Origin: an uncultured Phaeodactylibacter sp.
Lineage (GTDB): Bacteria > Bacteroidota > Bacteroidia > Chitinophagales > Saprospiraceae
DNA: 9,211 bases
NCBI GenBank assembly: GCA_913062745.1
Contig: CAJXXJ010000105.1
Coordinates: 1 to 9,211 of the forward strand
Direction: 5' to 3'
Part shown: positions 1 to 7,366 of the stretch, piece by piece
Layout: each line of letters opens with the position of its first letter
Numbering within the stretch: position 1 is the stretch's first letter
Notes under the pieces: model-generated
Databases searched by the model: none
What the model saw: the letters and a program-made list of their open reading frames with translations, nothing else
What the model was told of the DNA's origin: nothing
Translations under genes and position numbers: made by a program

Positions 1-68
1 CCGAAGACCACTCTAATGATGCCTTGCAGAAAATCCTGCAGCAGATGCAGCAGCAGCAACCTGCTTGA
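1..68 (+). CDS. C-terminal end of an upstream gene (partial, function unknown)
   Basis: Reading from base 3, an open frame enters the window from the left and stops at TGA 66-68. Its last residues read EDHSNDALQKILQQMQQQQPA. A hydrophilic, Gln-rich, helix-prone tail of this kind is common at protein C-termini. The frame ends 49 bp before the ATG of the DUF4058 gene on the same strand, which is ordinary same-strand gene spacing. The alternative frame over the same bases (ATG at 16, in frame with the DUF4058 gene) gives a Cys/Ser-rich peptide that looks like out-of-frame translation of the CAG-rich stretch. Only about 21 codons are visible, so the family cannot be named. Confidence 0.45.
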   Translation, partial: EDHSNDALQKILQQMQQQQPA

Positions 69-95
69 CAACATTGCACAAAACTCGTATCTTGG
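65..95 (+). promoter_or_regulatory. candidate Bacteroidota-type promoter for the DUF4058 gene
   Basis: TTG at 65-67 (within TTGACA, 65-70) is followed after 20 bases by TATCTTGG at 88-95. The Bacteroidota housekeeping consensus is TTG, about 17-23 bases, then TAnnTTTG, so the downstream box matches with one mismatch. The ATG at 118 lies about 22 bp further on. The -33-like box overlaps the stop codon of the upstream gene, so the DUF4058 gene could have its own promoter or be read through from upstream. This is pattern matching only. Confidence 0.25.
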
Positions 96-117
96 GGTGA
101 ACCAATCCTTATCCCTT

Positions 118-879
118 ATGCCTTCTCCTTTCCCAGGCATGGACCCTTTTTTAGAAGGTATGCTGTGGCCCGACCTGCACCACTCACTGGCATACGGTAT
201 CCGGAAGTTACTGGCCAGTCAGCTTCCCGACCACTATACCGCTCAGATAGAGGTGGCAGTGGCCATTGATGAAGAACCGGAACGGGAATTCGGCATTATG
301 TACCCCGATGTAGAGGTAGTACGCCAAAATAAAACCGGAGAGCCGCCTGCAGAATACATTACACCCGCTTCTCTAAATGTCCGGGAAACCATTCCTGTAG
401 AACTGAGGCTCTCCAGCGTAAAGATCAGAAATCGCCAACAGCAGCAACTGATCACTTCCATCGAGATACTATCTCCGGTAAACAAAAGAGGCAAAGGAGC
501 AGAAGAATACCGGCTTAAGCGGCAAAAACTGAAAAAGCAAGGCGTGCACCTGCTCGAAATAGATTTGTTGAGGCGGGGGCAGCGGGCAGTGCGTTCCCCT
601 AAATTACCGGCCTGCGACTATTTGATCAGCCTCCACCGGGCAAATTGCAACGATACTGCACTCTGGACGCTGCAACTGAAAGGCCAGTTACCGACAGTGC
701 CCGTCCCGCTCAGGCCTCCCGATAAGGACATCGCCCTCCCTTTAGGCTCCATCCTCCATGAAATTTACGATGAAGCCAGATACGATAAAAGCATCGATTA
801 TACAGAAATCCCTCCTCCGCCCGGTTTGTCTCCGGCTGGGGAGCAACTTTTAAAATCCATTAGAAATTCGGCGGTATGA
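118..879 (+). CDS. DUF4058 family protein
   Basis: The product is 253 residues with no signal peptide or membrane segment, so probably cytoplasmic. The family hallmark sits at the N-terminus: MPSPFPGMDPFLE followed by LWPDLHHSLA, then YPDVEVV (62-68), IEILSPVNKRG (115-125) and GVHLLEIDLLRRG (142-154). DUF4058 proteins usually begin with this MPSPFPGMDP string and are about 240-260 residues long. That fixes the start at ATG 118 rather than the upstream in-frame ATG at 16, whose extra 34 residues are unlike the family and overlap the tail of the preceding gene. The biochemical role of DUF4058 is not established. The EILSP...K...Y...GV...EID pattern recalls PD-(D/E)XK-like proteins such as Uma2 (see findings). 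Its GC content (about 50% by eye) is lower than that of the macroglobulin gene. Its 3' end overlaps the convergent Lon-domain gene by 20 bp. Confidence 0.9.
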   Translation: MPSPFPGMDPFLEGMLWPDLHHSLAYGIRKLLASQLPDHYTAQIEVAVAIDEEPEREFGIMYPDVEVVRQNKTGEPPAEYITPASLNVRETIPVELRLSSVKIRNRQQQQLITSIEILSPVNKRGKGAEEYRLKRQKLKKQGVHLLEIDLLRRGQRAVRSPKLPACDYLISLHRANCNDTALWTLQLKGQLPTVPVPLRPPDKDIALPLGSILHEIYDEARYDKSIDYTEIPPPPGLSPAGEQLLKSIRNSAV

Positions 880-1498
880 TATTTTTAAAATGCCCGTTCA
901 TCTGAGCCCGCTTCCGCAAATTTTCCATTTCCCGAACCATAGGCAGCATCTTCTCCAGGTGCTCGCGCATGTACTGCTGCCGCGCCTCTTCCGTCGGAAT
1001 GCATAGAAACTGATACTCTTGCTGCAGCGAAAAGCCCACGTGGTGCGCCAGGTCAAAGGTGCGGAACTCAGCCGGGTTGCCCGGCACTTCCTTTTCGATA
1101 TTCAGCAAGGCAAACAAATCTTCCACCAGCTCCAGGATCGTAATATTCTGCGTCACATCCCCCAGCCCGCCGTCGTGCGGCAGCCGTTCCACATCGGCCC
1201 CGGCGTATAGCTTATCCGGCGCTTTGCGGTAGAACTGATTGATCCGGAAAGCCCCCAGCCCGCGTGTTTTTACATCCGACTCGCCGCTCGGGTAGCGCTT
1301 TTCCACGGAAACGAGTTCCACTTCCGTGCCAACGTCCATCACCTTGCCGTTAATGTACGCCGGAATACCAAAAGTAATCCCTTCCTCTTCACACTCTTCT
1401 ATCAGCTGACGGTAGCGGGGCTCGAATATGTGCAAGTTCAGCGGCTCACCGGGAAAAACCACCAACTGAAGCGGAAACATGGGCAGTAAGTTATTCAT
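860..1498 (-). CDS. LON peptidase substrate-binding domain-containing protein (no protease domain)
   Basis: This 212-residue protein opens with LPMFPLQLVVFPGEPLNLHIFEPRYRQ (5-31 overall), the classic start of the Lon N-terminal substrate-recognition fold. FGIPAY, a central beta-rich part and a helical C-terminal half (about 135-200, rich in Glu, Arg and Gln) follow. The AAA+ module and Ser-Lys protease domain of true Lon are absent. The length is normal for the stand-alone Lon-N proteins common in Bacteroidota, so it is not a truncated Lon. Such proteins are thought to bind proteins or peptides, possibly as adaptors, but the role is not settled; nothing in the sequence shows catalysis. No signal peptide is visible, so it should be cytoplasmic. 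The start at ATG 1498-1496 places the domain at the extreme N-terminus as expected. No Shine-Dalgarno is visible in the AT-rich leader. It diverges from the macroglobulin gene and converges on, and overlaps, DUF4058. Confidence 0.92.
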   Translation of the reverse strand: MNNLLPMFPLQLVVFPGEPLNLHIFEPRYRQLIEECEEEGITFGIPAYINGKVMDVGTEVELVSVEKRYPSGESDVKTRGLGAFRINQFYRKAPDKLYAGADVERLPHDGGLGDVTQNITILELVEDLFALLNIEKEVPGNPAEFRTFDLAHHVGFSLQQEYQFLCIPTEEARQQYMREHLEKMLPMVREMENLRKRAQMNGHFKNIIPPNF

Positions 1499-1572
1499 GC
1501 AATTATTTTAGTAACTTGTACTCGTTATTCCGGGCGTTAAGTGGCTGGCCGAAGCAAACCAGGCATAACACC

Positions 1573-1612
1573 GGAATACACGCTGGACGAAGAAGCTTGT
1601 CCGGCGTATACC
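1573..1612. repeat. imperfect inverted repeat in the divergent intergenic region
   Basis: The left arm GGAATACACGCTGGAC (1573-1588) pairs with the right arm GTCCGGCGTATACC (1599-1612). The match is interrupted by a two-base bulge and two mismatches, and the spacer is 10 bases. It lies between two divergent genes (start codons at 1498 and 1674), so it is not placed as a terminator. It could be an operator bound by a dimeric regulator serving either or both genes, or a hairpin in a 5' leader. Only the symmetry is seen; function is inferred. Confidence 0.35.
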
Positions 1613-1630
1613 TGACCTAACAGATATTTG
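1597..1630 (+). promoter_or_regulatory. weak candidate promoter for the macroglobulin gene
   Basis: TTG (1597-1599) is followed after 23 bases by GATATTTG (1623-1630), one mismatch from the Bacteroidota -7 box TAnnTTTG. The ATG at 1674 is 43 bp downstream. The -33-like TTG overlaps the edge of the inverted repeat, so a protein bound there could block the promoter. Spacing is at the long limit, so the call is tentative. Confidence 0.2.
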
Positions 1631-1673
1631 CTAGGGTGGTTGATCAATCATTTCCAAAAACGCCAAAATCGCC

Positions 1674-4600
1674 ATGCTGACGAAACCCTATTTCACCCCC
1701 GTTAACCTGCTGCTTAGTGCATTCCTGCTGCTTTTGCTGCTGCCTTCCTGCGGGGACGACAACCGGCGCGCCCGCAAAATGCCGGAAAGCGCCAATGCTT
1801 ACGTCTACGGATTCACCGCCGGCACCATCTCCCGTATTGACCCGATCCGCATCCGCTTTGCCTCACAGGCAGCGGAAGAGGATCAAATCGGTAAGGAAGC
1901 CCCGGGCCTGATCTCCTTTGACCCCTCTATTGCCGGCACCGCTATCTGGGAAGACGCCCAAACGCTGCGCTTCGAACCCGAAGCCCCACTGCAGTCCGGT
2001 ACCGTCTACATCGCCACCGTATCCCTCAGGGAGCTTTTCCCGGAGGTGCCCACGGAAGCAGAAACGTTCGAATTCGATTTCCGCACCCTTGAACAGTTCT
2101 TGCAGCTTTCCGTAGCCGGCCTGCACGCTCCTGAGCCCGAAAACCTGGCCCGGCAGCAGCTGAAGGGCGTGCTGAGAACTGCCGACCACGCCGAGCCCGA
2201 ACCCGTAGAGCAAGCACTCAACGCCCGGCAGAACGGCAAAGCACTCCCCGTTGCCTGGGTGCATAACGCCGCCGGAACCCTCCACGAGTTTACCATACAG
2301 CAAGTCAGCCGCACGCAACAGCCCGATGAGCTACAGCTCAACTGGGAAGGAGAACCCCTCGGCCTGGAGCTTAGCGGTGAAGAAACCGTGGAAATACCGG
2401 CACTCGACGACTTTAAAGTCATGAGCGCCACCACCGTCAACGGCGCAGAACAGTACATACAATTGCACTTTTCCGACCCACTTCTCGAATCCCAGGCTTT
2501 TGAAGGCCTCGTCACCATCAGCGGCTACAGCGGAGACATCCTCTACCTGCCCGACGGCAATCAGCTCCGGCTCTACCCCACCGCCCGCATCAATGGCGAC
2601 CGCCGCATTACGGTCAGCACTGGCCTGCAGAACCTCAACGGGCGGCGCATGAAAAACCCCAGCACCTGGGACATCACCATAGAAGAAGCCAAACCTGCCG
2701 TACGCCTCGTAGGCAGCGGCGTAATTTTGCCCAATTCCGACGGGCTGGTCTTCCCTTTTGAAGCCATCAGCCTGAAAGCAGTAGAGGTGGAAGTTTTCAA
2801 AATTTACCACAACAATATCCTGCAGTTTTTGCAAAACAATAAGCTATCCGGCTCCTACAGCCTGCAGGAAGTCGGCCGGCTCATACTGCAGGAGCGGGTG
2901 GACCTTCAGCAACTGCAACCCGGGGCCAACAGCAATCAGTGGGAGCGCTATGCACTGGAGCTCGACCGCCTGATCGGGCAGGACCCGGACGCCATCTATC
3001 AGGTGCGCATCGGCTTCCGGCAGGAGTACGCGACCTACTTTTGCAGCCAGCCGAACGATGAGGAAGAAAACAACAGTACCGACAATCTGCAGAGAAGCGG
3101 AAAAGAGCTGGAGAGCTTCATGGATAATTACTATGGCTTCGCCGGCTACTACGATGGCTACAGCTGGGACCACCGCAACGACCCCTGCTTCCCGGCCTAT
3201 TACAATCCCGACAACTTCGTGCGCCGTAACGTCATCGCCTCCAACATCGGCATTATCGCCAAAGGCAATGAAGACAATCAGTACAGCGCAGTAGTGACGG
3301 ACTTGCGCACAGCAGAACCTGTCAGCGGCGCTACCCTGGAATTTTACGACTACCAGCAGCAGTTGCTCGGCACGGGCAGTACCGATGGAGAAGGCATGGC
3401 ACGCGTCTCGTTGCCGCGGGAGCCATTCGTAGTCACTGCCAAAAAAGATGAGCAGCGCGGCTACCTCCGGCTGCTCGACGGAGATGCCCTGTCAATGAGC
3501 CGCTTCGATGTTTCCGGCCAGCAGGCGCAGGAAGGCCTGAAGGGATTCCTGTACGCAGACCGCGGCGTATGGCGCCCCGGTGATTCGGTATACCTCAACT
3601 TCATCCTGGAGGACGAACTGGGCAAACTGCCGCCCGACTACCCCATCCAACTGGAGCTGTACGATCCGCGCGGGCAGCTGCAGGAACGGCGCAGCACCAC
3701 CAATAACGACCATTATGTCTATCCGCTGCCATTTAAGACCTCGCGGGACGCCCCTACCGGCCTGTGGCGGGCCACGGTCAAGGCAGGAGGTGCTGTTTTC
3801 ACCAAAAACCTGCGCATAGAAACGGTAAAGCCCAACCGCATTGCCATAGAGCTCGACTTTGGGCAAGCCACCCTCAATGCCTGGTCCGCACCCCATCAGC
3901 CGCGGCTTGAGGCCCGTTGGCTGCACGGCGCACCCGCGGGTGGCCTTACGGCAAAAGTAGAGGCAGAGCTCCGCTCCACGGACACCCGCTTCGAAGGGTA
4001 CGGGCAGTACGAATTTGACGACCCCGCCCGCGAGTTGACAACCGCTGCCCGCACGGTGTTCAACGGCCCGCTGAATACCGGCGGCCAGGCAACGCCTTCT
4101 TTTACGCTTACGCAAAACCAGCTAATGCCCGGACGGCTCACCGCCCACTTTAAAACCCAGGTGTTCGAGCGGGGTGGCGACTTCAGCACAGATAATTACA
4201 GCCTGCCCTATGACCCCTATCAGGCTTATGTGGGCCTGCGGCTGCCTACCGACGAAGGCGGCAGCAAGCAAATTGAAGTCAACGACGTAGAAACAATCGA
4301 GCTCGTCGCCCTCGGCTACGACGGGCAGCCCCTGCGCAACCGGCAGCTCGAAGTCGGCATCTACCGCGTGGAATGGCGCTGGTGGTGGGATCAGAGCCAG
4401 GACCGCGTAAGCCGCTATAATTCCGGCGAGCACTACGGCGCAGAGAAAAAGCAAAGCGTCAACACCGATTCCCAGGGCCGTGCCCGGCTCGACTTCAAAG
4501 CCGATGACTGGGGGCGCTACCTGATCCGCGTATGCGATGCAGAAGGCGGGCACTGTTCCGGAGACTTCCTCTACGCCGGCTACCCCTGGTACGGCGATGA

Positions 4601-7253
4601 TGAAGACGGCTACCGCAAAGAAGCCGCTATGCTGGCCATCAGCAGTGACAAAACCTCTTATCAGGTGGGCGAAACCATCGAACTCCAACTGCCGGAAGGC
4701 CAGGCCGGCCGCATGCTGCTCAGCCTGGAAAACGGCTCCGGCATCATCGATCAGTACTGGGTAGAGGCCAAAACCGGCAAGAACACCATCACACTGGAGG
4801 CTACTCCGGAAATGGCACCTACCGCCTACGCCCACATCTCCCTGATACAGCCGCATGCGCAGGCGGATAACGACCTGCCCATCCGCATGTACGGTGTCCT
4901 GGCGCTACAAGTGGCAGACCCGGCCACGCAGCTGCAGCCGGAATTGAAGCTGCCCGAAACGCTCAAGCCAAAACAAAATTTCAAAGTCGCTGTCAGCGAA
5001 GCCGAAGGCCGACCCATGACCTACACCCTGGCAGTAGTGGACGAAGGGCTGCTCGGCCTCACCAAGTTCGAGACGCCGGCACCCTGGGACCACTTCTACG
5101 CCCGGGAAGCGCTGGGTGTCAAAACCTGGGATGTCTACGATGAGGTGCTCGGCGCTTACGGCGGACAGCTGCAGCGGCTGCTGGGCATCGGCGGTGATGC
5201 AGCTATTCAGCCGGGCAATGCAGAAGAAGCCAACCGCTTCGACCCGGTGGTCCTGCACCTGGGCCCCTTCCGGCTCGAGAAAGGGCGCACGGCTACCCAC
5301 GAACTGCAGATGCCCAATTACATCGGTGCTGTGCGGGTGATGGTGGTGGCGGCAGACGAAGGCGCTTACGGAAACGCAGAGAAACGGGTGCCGGTAAAGC
5401 AGCCATTGATGGTGCTCGGCACCTTACCACGGGTGCTCAGCCCCGGCGAAACGCTGCAATTGCCCGTCAATGTATTTGCTATGGAAGACAACATCCGATC
5501 AGCAGAAATTTCAGTCAGTGAAAGCAGCGGGCTGGTGGAGCTGGGCGAAAACCGCAAGCGCCTGCAGTTTTCCGGCACCGGCAATGAAATCGTTTACTTT
5601 CCGCTTGAGGTTGGAAACCGCGCCGGTGTGGCCCGTTTCACCATCACGGCCAGCGGCCAGGGCCAAAAAGCCAGCCAGGAAATCGAAATAGCCGTCCGCA
5701 ACCCGAATCCTTATGTGAGCAAGACCAGCGACAAAACCCTGCAGCCCGGCGAACGGCACGCTTTCAGCTACAGCCTGCCGGGAATGCCCGGCACCAATGA
5801 AGCCGTGCTGGAAGTGTCCAGCATTCCGCCCATTGATCTGGAGCGCCGCCTCGATTATCTGCTGCGATACCCCTATGGCTGCCTGGAGCAGACCCTTTCC
5901 GGCGGTTTCCCTCAGCTCTTTGCAGGGCAATTGCTGGAGCTGGACCAGGATCAGCAGGAACGGGCGCAGCGCAACGTACGAGCCACCATCGAACGGCTGA
6001 AGCGCTTTCAGGCAGACGGCGGCGGGCTTTCTTACTGGCCGGGGCACAGCGCCCCCAATTACTGGGCCAGCAGTTTTGCAGCGCATTTCCTGCTGGAAGC
6101 ACGGCAGGAAGGCTACACGGTGCCTCCTGCCCTACTGCAGCGCCTGCTTCAGTTTCAGAAAGAGAAAGCCCGATCCTGGGACCCGGCTTCAAGCGGGGCT
6201 GATGACTACCAGCCCGGCAACCACGGCCTGCAACAAGCGTACCGCCTCTACACCCTGGCACTGGCGCAACAGCCCGACTTTGCAGCGATGAACCGGCTAC
6301 GGGAATACGATGGGCTGAGCGTGCCCGGCAAGTGGCGGCTGGCTGCAGCTTATGCCTTGTCCGGCAAACCGGAAATTGCCCGGGACTTCACACGCGCTGC
6401 CGGCACCGAGGTGGCCGACTACCAGGAAATGAGCTACACCTTCGGCTCCGGGCTGCGCGACCAGGCTATGATACTGGAGACCCTCGTACTGCTGGAACAG
6501 ATGGAGGAAGCTGCGCAGCTTGTGCGCGAGCTTTCCGAAGCCCTGAGCGCCGAACGCTGGCTCAGCACACAGGAGACCAGCTTCAGCTTGCTGGCCATCG
6601 CCAAATTTGCAGGCAACAGCAAGGTGGGAGAAGGCCTGGCTTTCCGCTACAGCGAAGGCGGACAGCCGGTGAATGCAGGATCTCAGCGGCCGGTAATGCA
6701 GATAGCCCTGAACCCGCAGCAGGGGCGCGCCGAAGTGGAAAACACCAGCAAAGGCATCCTCTTTGCCCGGCTTATCCGCAGCGGCAAACCGGCAGTGGGC
6801 GGCACCTCTGCGGCGGCTAATCAGTTGCAGGTAGAAGTGAGCTATCAGACCACAGACGGACGGGCGCTGCAGCCGCAATCGCTTCCGCAAGGGACAGACT
6901 TCGTGGCTAAGGTCCGTGTACAGCACCCCGGCAAACGCAACCGGCGGTATCAGGAACTGGCACTCGAGCAAATCTTCCCCTCCGGCTGGGAAATCATCAA
7001 TACGCGGATGGATAACCTCTCGGCTGGCCTCAATAACAGCCCTTACGAATATCAGGATATCCGGGATGACCGCGTGCATACTTTCTTCGACCTGCGCCCG
7101 GGAGAAACCCGTACTTACTTTGTACAGCTCAATGCTGCTTACGAAGGCCGCTTTTACCTGCCACCCACGGCCTGCGAGGCCATGTACGACCAATCCGTGA
7201 ATGCCAATACTGCCGGCACCTGGGTGGAGGTCGGGCCGCCCCGCAGCATGTAG
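1674..7253 (+). CDS. alpha-2-macroglobulin family lipoprotein with thioester motif (YfhM-like)
   Basis: A 1859-residue envelope protein. Residues 1-26 form a lipoprotein signal peptide (hydrophobic core, lipobox LPSC, lipidated Cys26). Order seen: N-terminal macroglobulin-like beta domains (about 45-600); an MG2-type domain with YADRGVWRPGD at 627; a bait-region-type domain from about 989 (SSDKTSYQVGETIEL); an A2M domain from about 1189 (FDPVV, then PNYIGAVRVMVVAA); and a thioester domain with YPYGCLEQ, giving the Cys1403-Gln1406 bond. A C-terminal receptor-binding-like beta domain ends the protein (about 1735-1859). Relatives such as E. coli YfhM (1653 residues) are thought to trap proteases that reach the envelope, the protease being linked to the thioester after bait cleavage. 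A Tyr-rich insert (486-510) lies between Cys457 and Cys505, and a second close Cys pair is 954/961. No pbpC is adjacent. It is probably monocistronic: a divergent gene lies upstream and a terminator follows TAG 7251-7253. Confidence 0.95.
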   Translation: MLTKPYFTPVNLLLSAFLLLLLLPSCGDDNRRARKMPESANAYVYGFTAGTISRIDPIRIRFASQAAEEDQIGKEAPGLISFDPSIAGTAIWEDAQTLRFEPEAPLQSGTVYIATVSLRELFPEVPTEAETFEFDFRTLEQFLQLSVAGLHAPEPENLARQQLKGVLRTADHAEPEPVEQALNARQNGKALPVAWVHNAAGTLHEFTIQQVSRTQQPDELQLNWEGEPLGLELSGEETVEIPALDDFKVMSATTVNGAEQYIQLHFSDPLLESQAFEGLVTISGYSGDILYLPDGNQLRLYPTARINGDRRITVSTGLQNLNGRRMKNPSTWDITIEEAKPAVRLVGSGVILPNSDGLVFPFEAISLKAVEVEVFKIYHNNILQFLQNNKLSGSYSLQEVGRLILQERVDLQQLQPGANSNQWERYALELDRLIGQDPDAIYQVRIGFRQEYATYFCSQPNDEEENNSTDNLQRSGKELESFMDNYYGFAGYYDGYSWDHRNDPCFPAYYNPDNFVRRNVIASNIGIIAKGNEDNQYSAVVTDLRTAEPVSGATLEFYDYQQQLLGTGSTDGEGMARVSLPREPFVVTAKKDEQRGYLRLLDGDALSMSRFDVSGQQAQEGLKGFLYADRGVWRPGDSVYLNFILEDELGKLPPDYPIQLELYDPRGQLQERRSTTNNDHYVYPLPFKTSRDAPTGLWRATVKAGGAVFTKNLRIETVKPNRIAIELDFGQATLNAWSAPHQPRLEARWLHGAPAGGLTAKVEAELRSTDTRFEGYGQYEFDDPARELTTAARTVFNGPLNTGGQATPSFTLTQNQLMPGRLTAHFKTQVFERGGDFSTDNYSLPYDPYQAYVGLRLPTDEGGSKQIEVNDVETIELVALGYDGQPLRNRQLEVGIYRVEWRWWWDQSQDRVSRYNSGEHYGAEKKQSVNTDSQGRARLDFKADDWGRYLIRVCDAEGGHCSGDFLYAGYPWYGDDEDGYRKEAAMLAISSDKTSYQVGETIELQLPEGQAGRMLLSLENGSGIIDQYWVEAKTGKNTITLEATPEMAPTAYAHISLIQPHAQADNDLPIRMYGVLALQVADPATQLQPELKLPETLKPKQNFKVAVSEAEGRPMTYTLAVVDEGLLGLTKFETPAPWDHFYAREALGVKTWDVYDEVLGAYGGQLQRLLGIGGDAAIQPGNAEEANRFDPVVLHLGPFRLEKGRTATHELQMPNYIGAVRVMVVAADEGAYGNAEKRVPVKQPLMVLGTLPRVLSPGETLQLPVNVFAMEDNIRSAEISVSESSGLVELGENRKRLQFSGTGNEIVYFPLEVGNRAGVARFTITASGQGQKASQEIEIAVRNPNPYVSKTSDKTLQPGERHAFSYSLPGMPGTNEAVLEVSSIPPIDLERRLDYLLRYPYGCLEQTLSGGFPQLFAGQLLELDQDQQERAQRNVRATIERLKRFQADGGGLSYWPGHSAPNYWASSFAAHFLLEARQEGYTVPPALLQRLLQFQKEKARSWDPASSGADDYQPGNHGLQQAYRLYTLALAQQPDFAAMNRLREYDGLSVPGKWRLAAAYALSGKPEIARDFTRAAGTEVADYQEMSYTFGSGLRDQAMILETLVLLEQMEEAAQLVRELSEALSAERWLSTQETSFSLLAIAKFAGNSKVGEGLAFRYSEGGQPVNAGSQRPVMQIALNPQQGRAEVENTSKGILFARLIRSGKPAVGGTSAAANQLQVEVSYQTTDGRALQPQSLPQGTDFVAKVRVQHPGKRNRRYQELALEQIFPSGWEIINTRMDNLSAGLNNSPYEYQDIRDDRVHTFFDLRPGETRTYFVQLNAAYEGRFYLPPTACEAMYDQSVNANTAGTWVEVGPPRSM

Positions 7254-7306
7254 CCCCTTAACGCTTGTTTCGGGCCGCCTTTACGTTGCCAATCAGCACT
7301 AAACAC

Positions 7307-7342
7307 AGCAACCCGGTATCCGCATTCGAATACCGGGTTGCT
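7307..7342. terminator. bidirectional hairpin terminator between convergent genes
   Basis: AGCAACCCGGTAT (7307-7319) and ATACCGGGTTGCT (7330-7342) form a perfect 13-bp stem with a 10-base loop. On the plus strand it is followed by TTTCGTTT. On the minus strand the exit side reads GTGTTT. It sits 54 bp after the macroglobulin stop and 24 bp beyond the stop of the minus-strand gene ending at 7367. Placement and symmetry fit a shared intrinsic terminator; the T-tracts are short, so efficiency may be moderate. Confidence 0.82.
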
Positions 7343-7366
7343 TTCGTTTACCAAACAGGTGATCGC

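Noticed and set aside
32..59. CAG/CTG-rich stretch as a microsatellite or phase-variable repeat
   Set aside because: The triplets are interrupted and short, and they are explained by the Gln-rich tail of the upstream gene.
860..1498. Truncated Lon protease pseudogene
   Set aside because: The protein has a complete Lon N-terminal domain, a helical tail and a normal stop, and its length fits the stand-alone family; it never had a protease domain here.
4122..4856. A 244-codon minus-strand open frame inside the macroglobulin gene
   Set aside because: Same reasoning: it mirrors the codon bias of the sense gene, shows no family signature and has no promoter or ribosome-site context.
6297..7193. 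A 298-codon minus-strand open frame inside the macroglobulin gene
   Set aside because: It lies wholly antisense to a well-supported domain, its translation has no recognisable motif, and long antisense frames are expected in GC-rich coding DNA.
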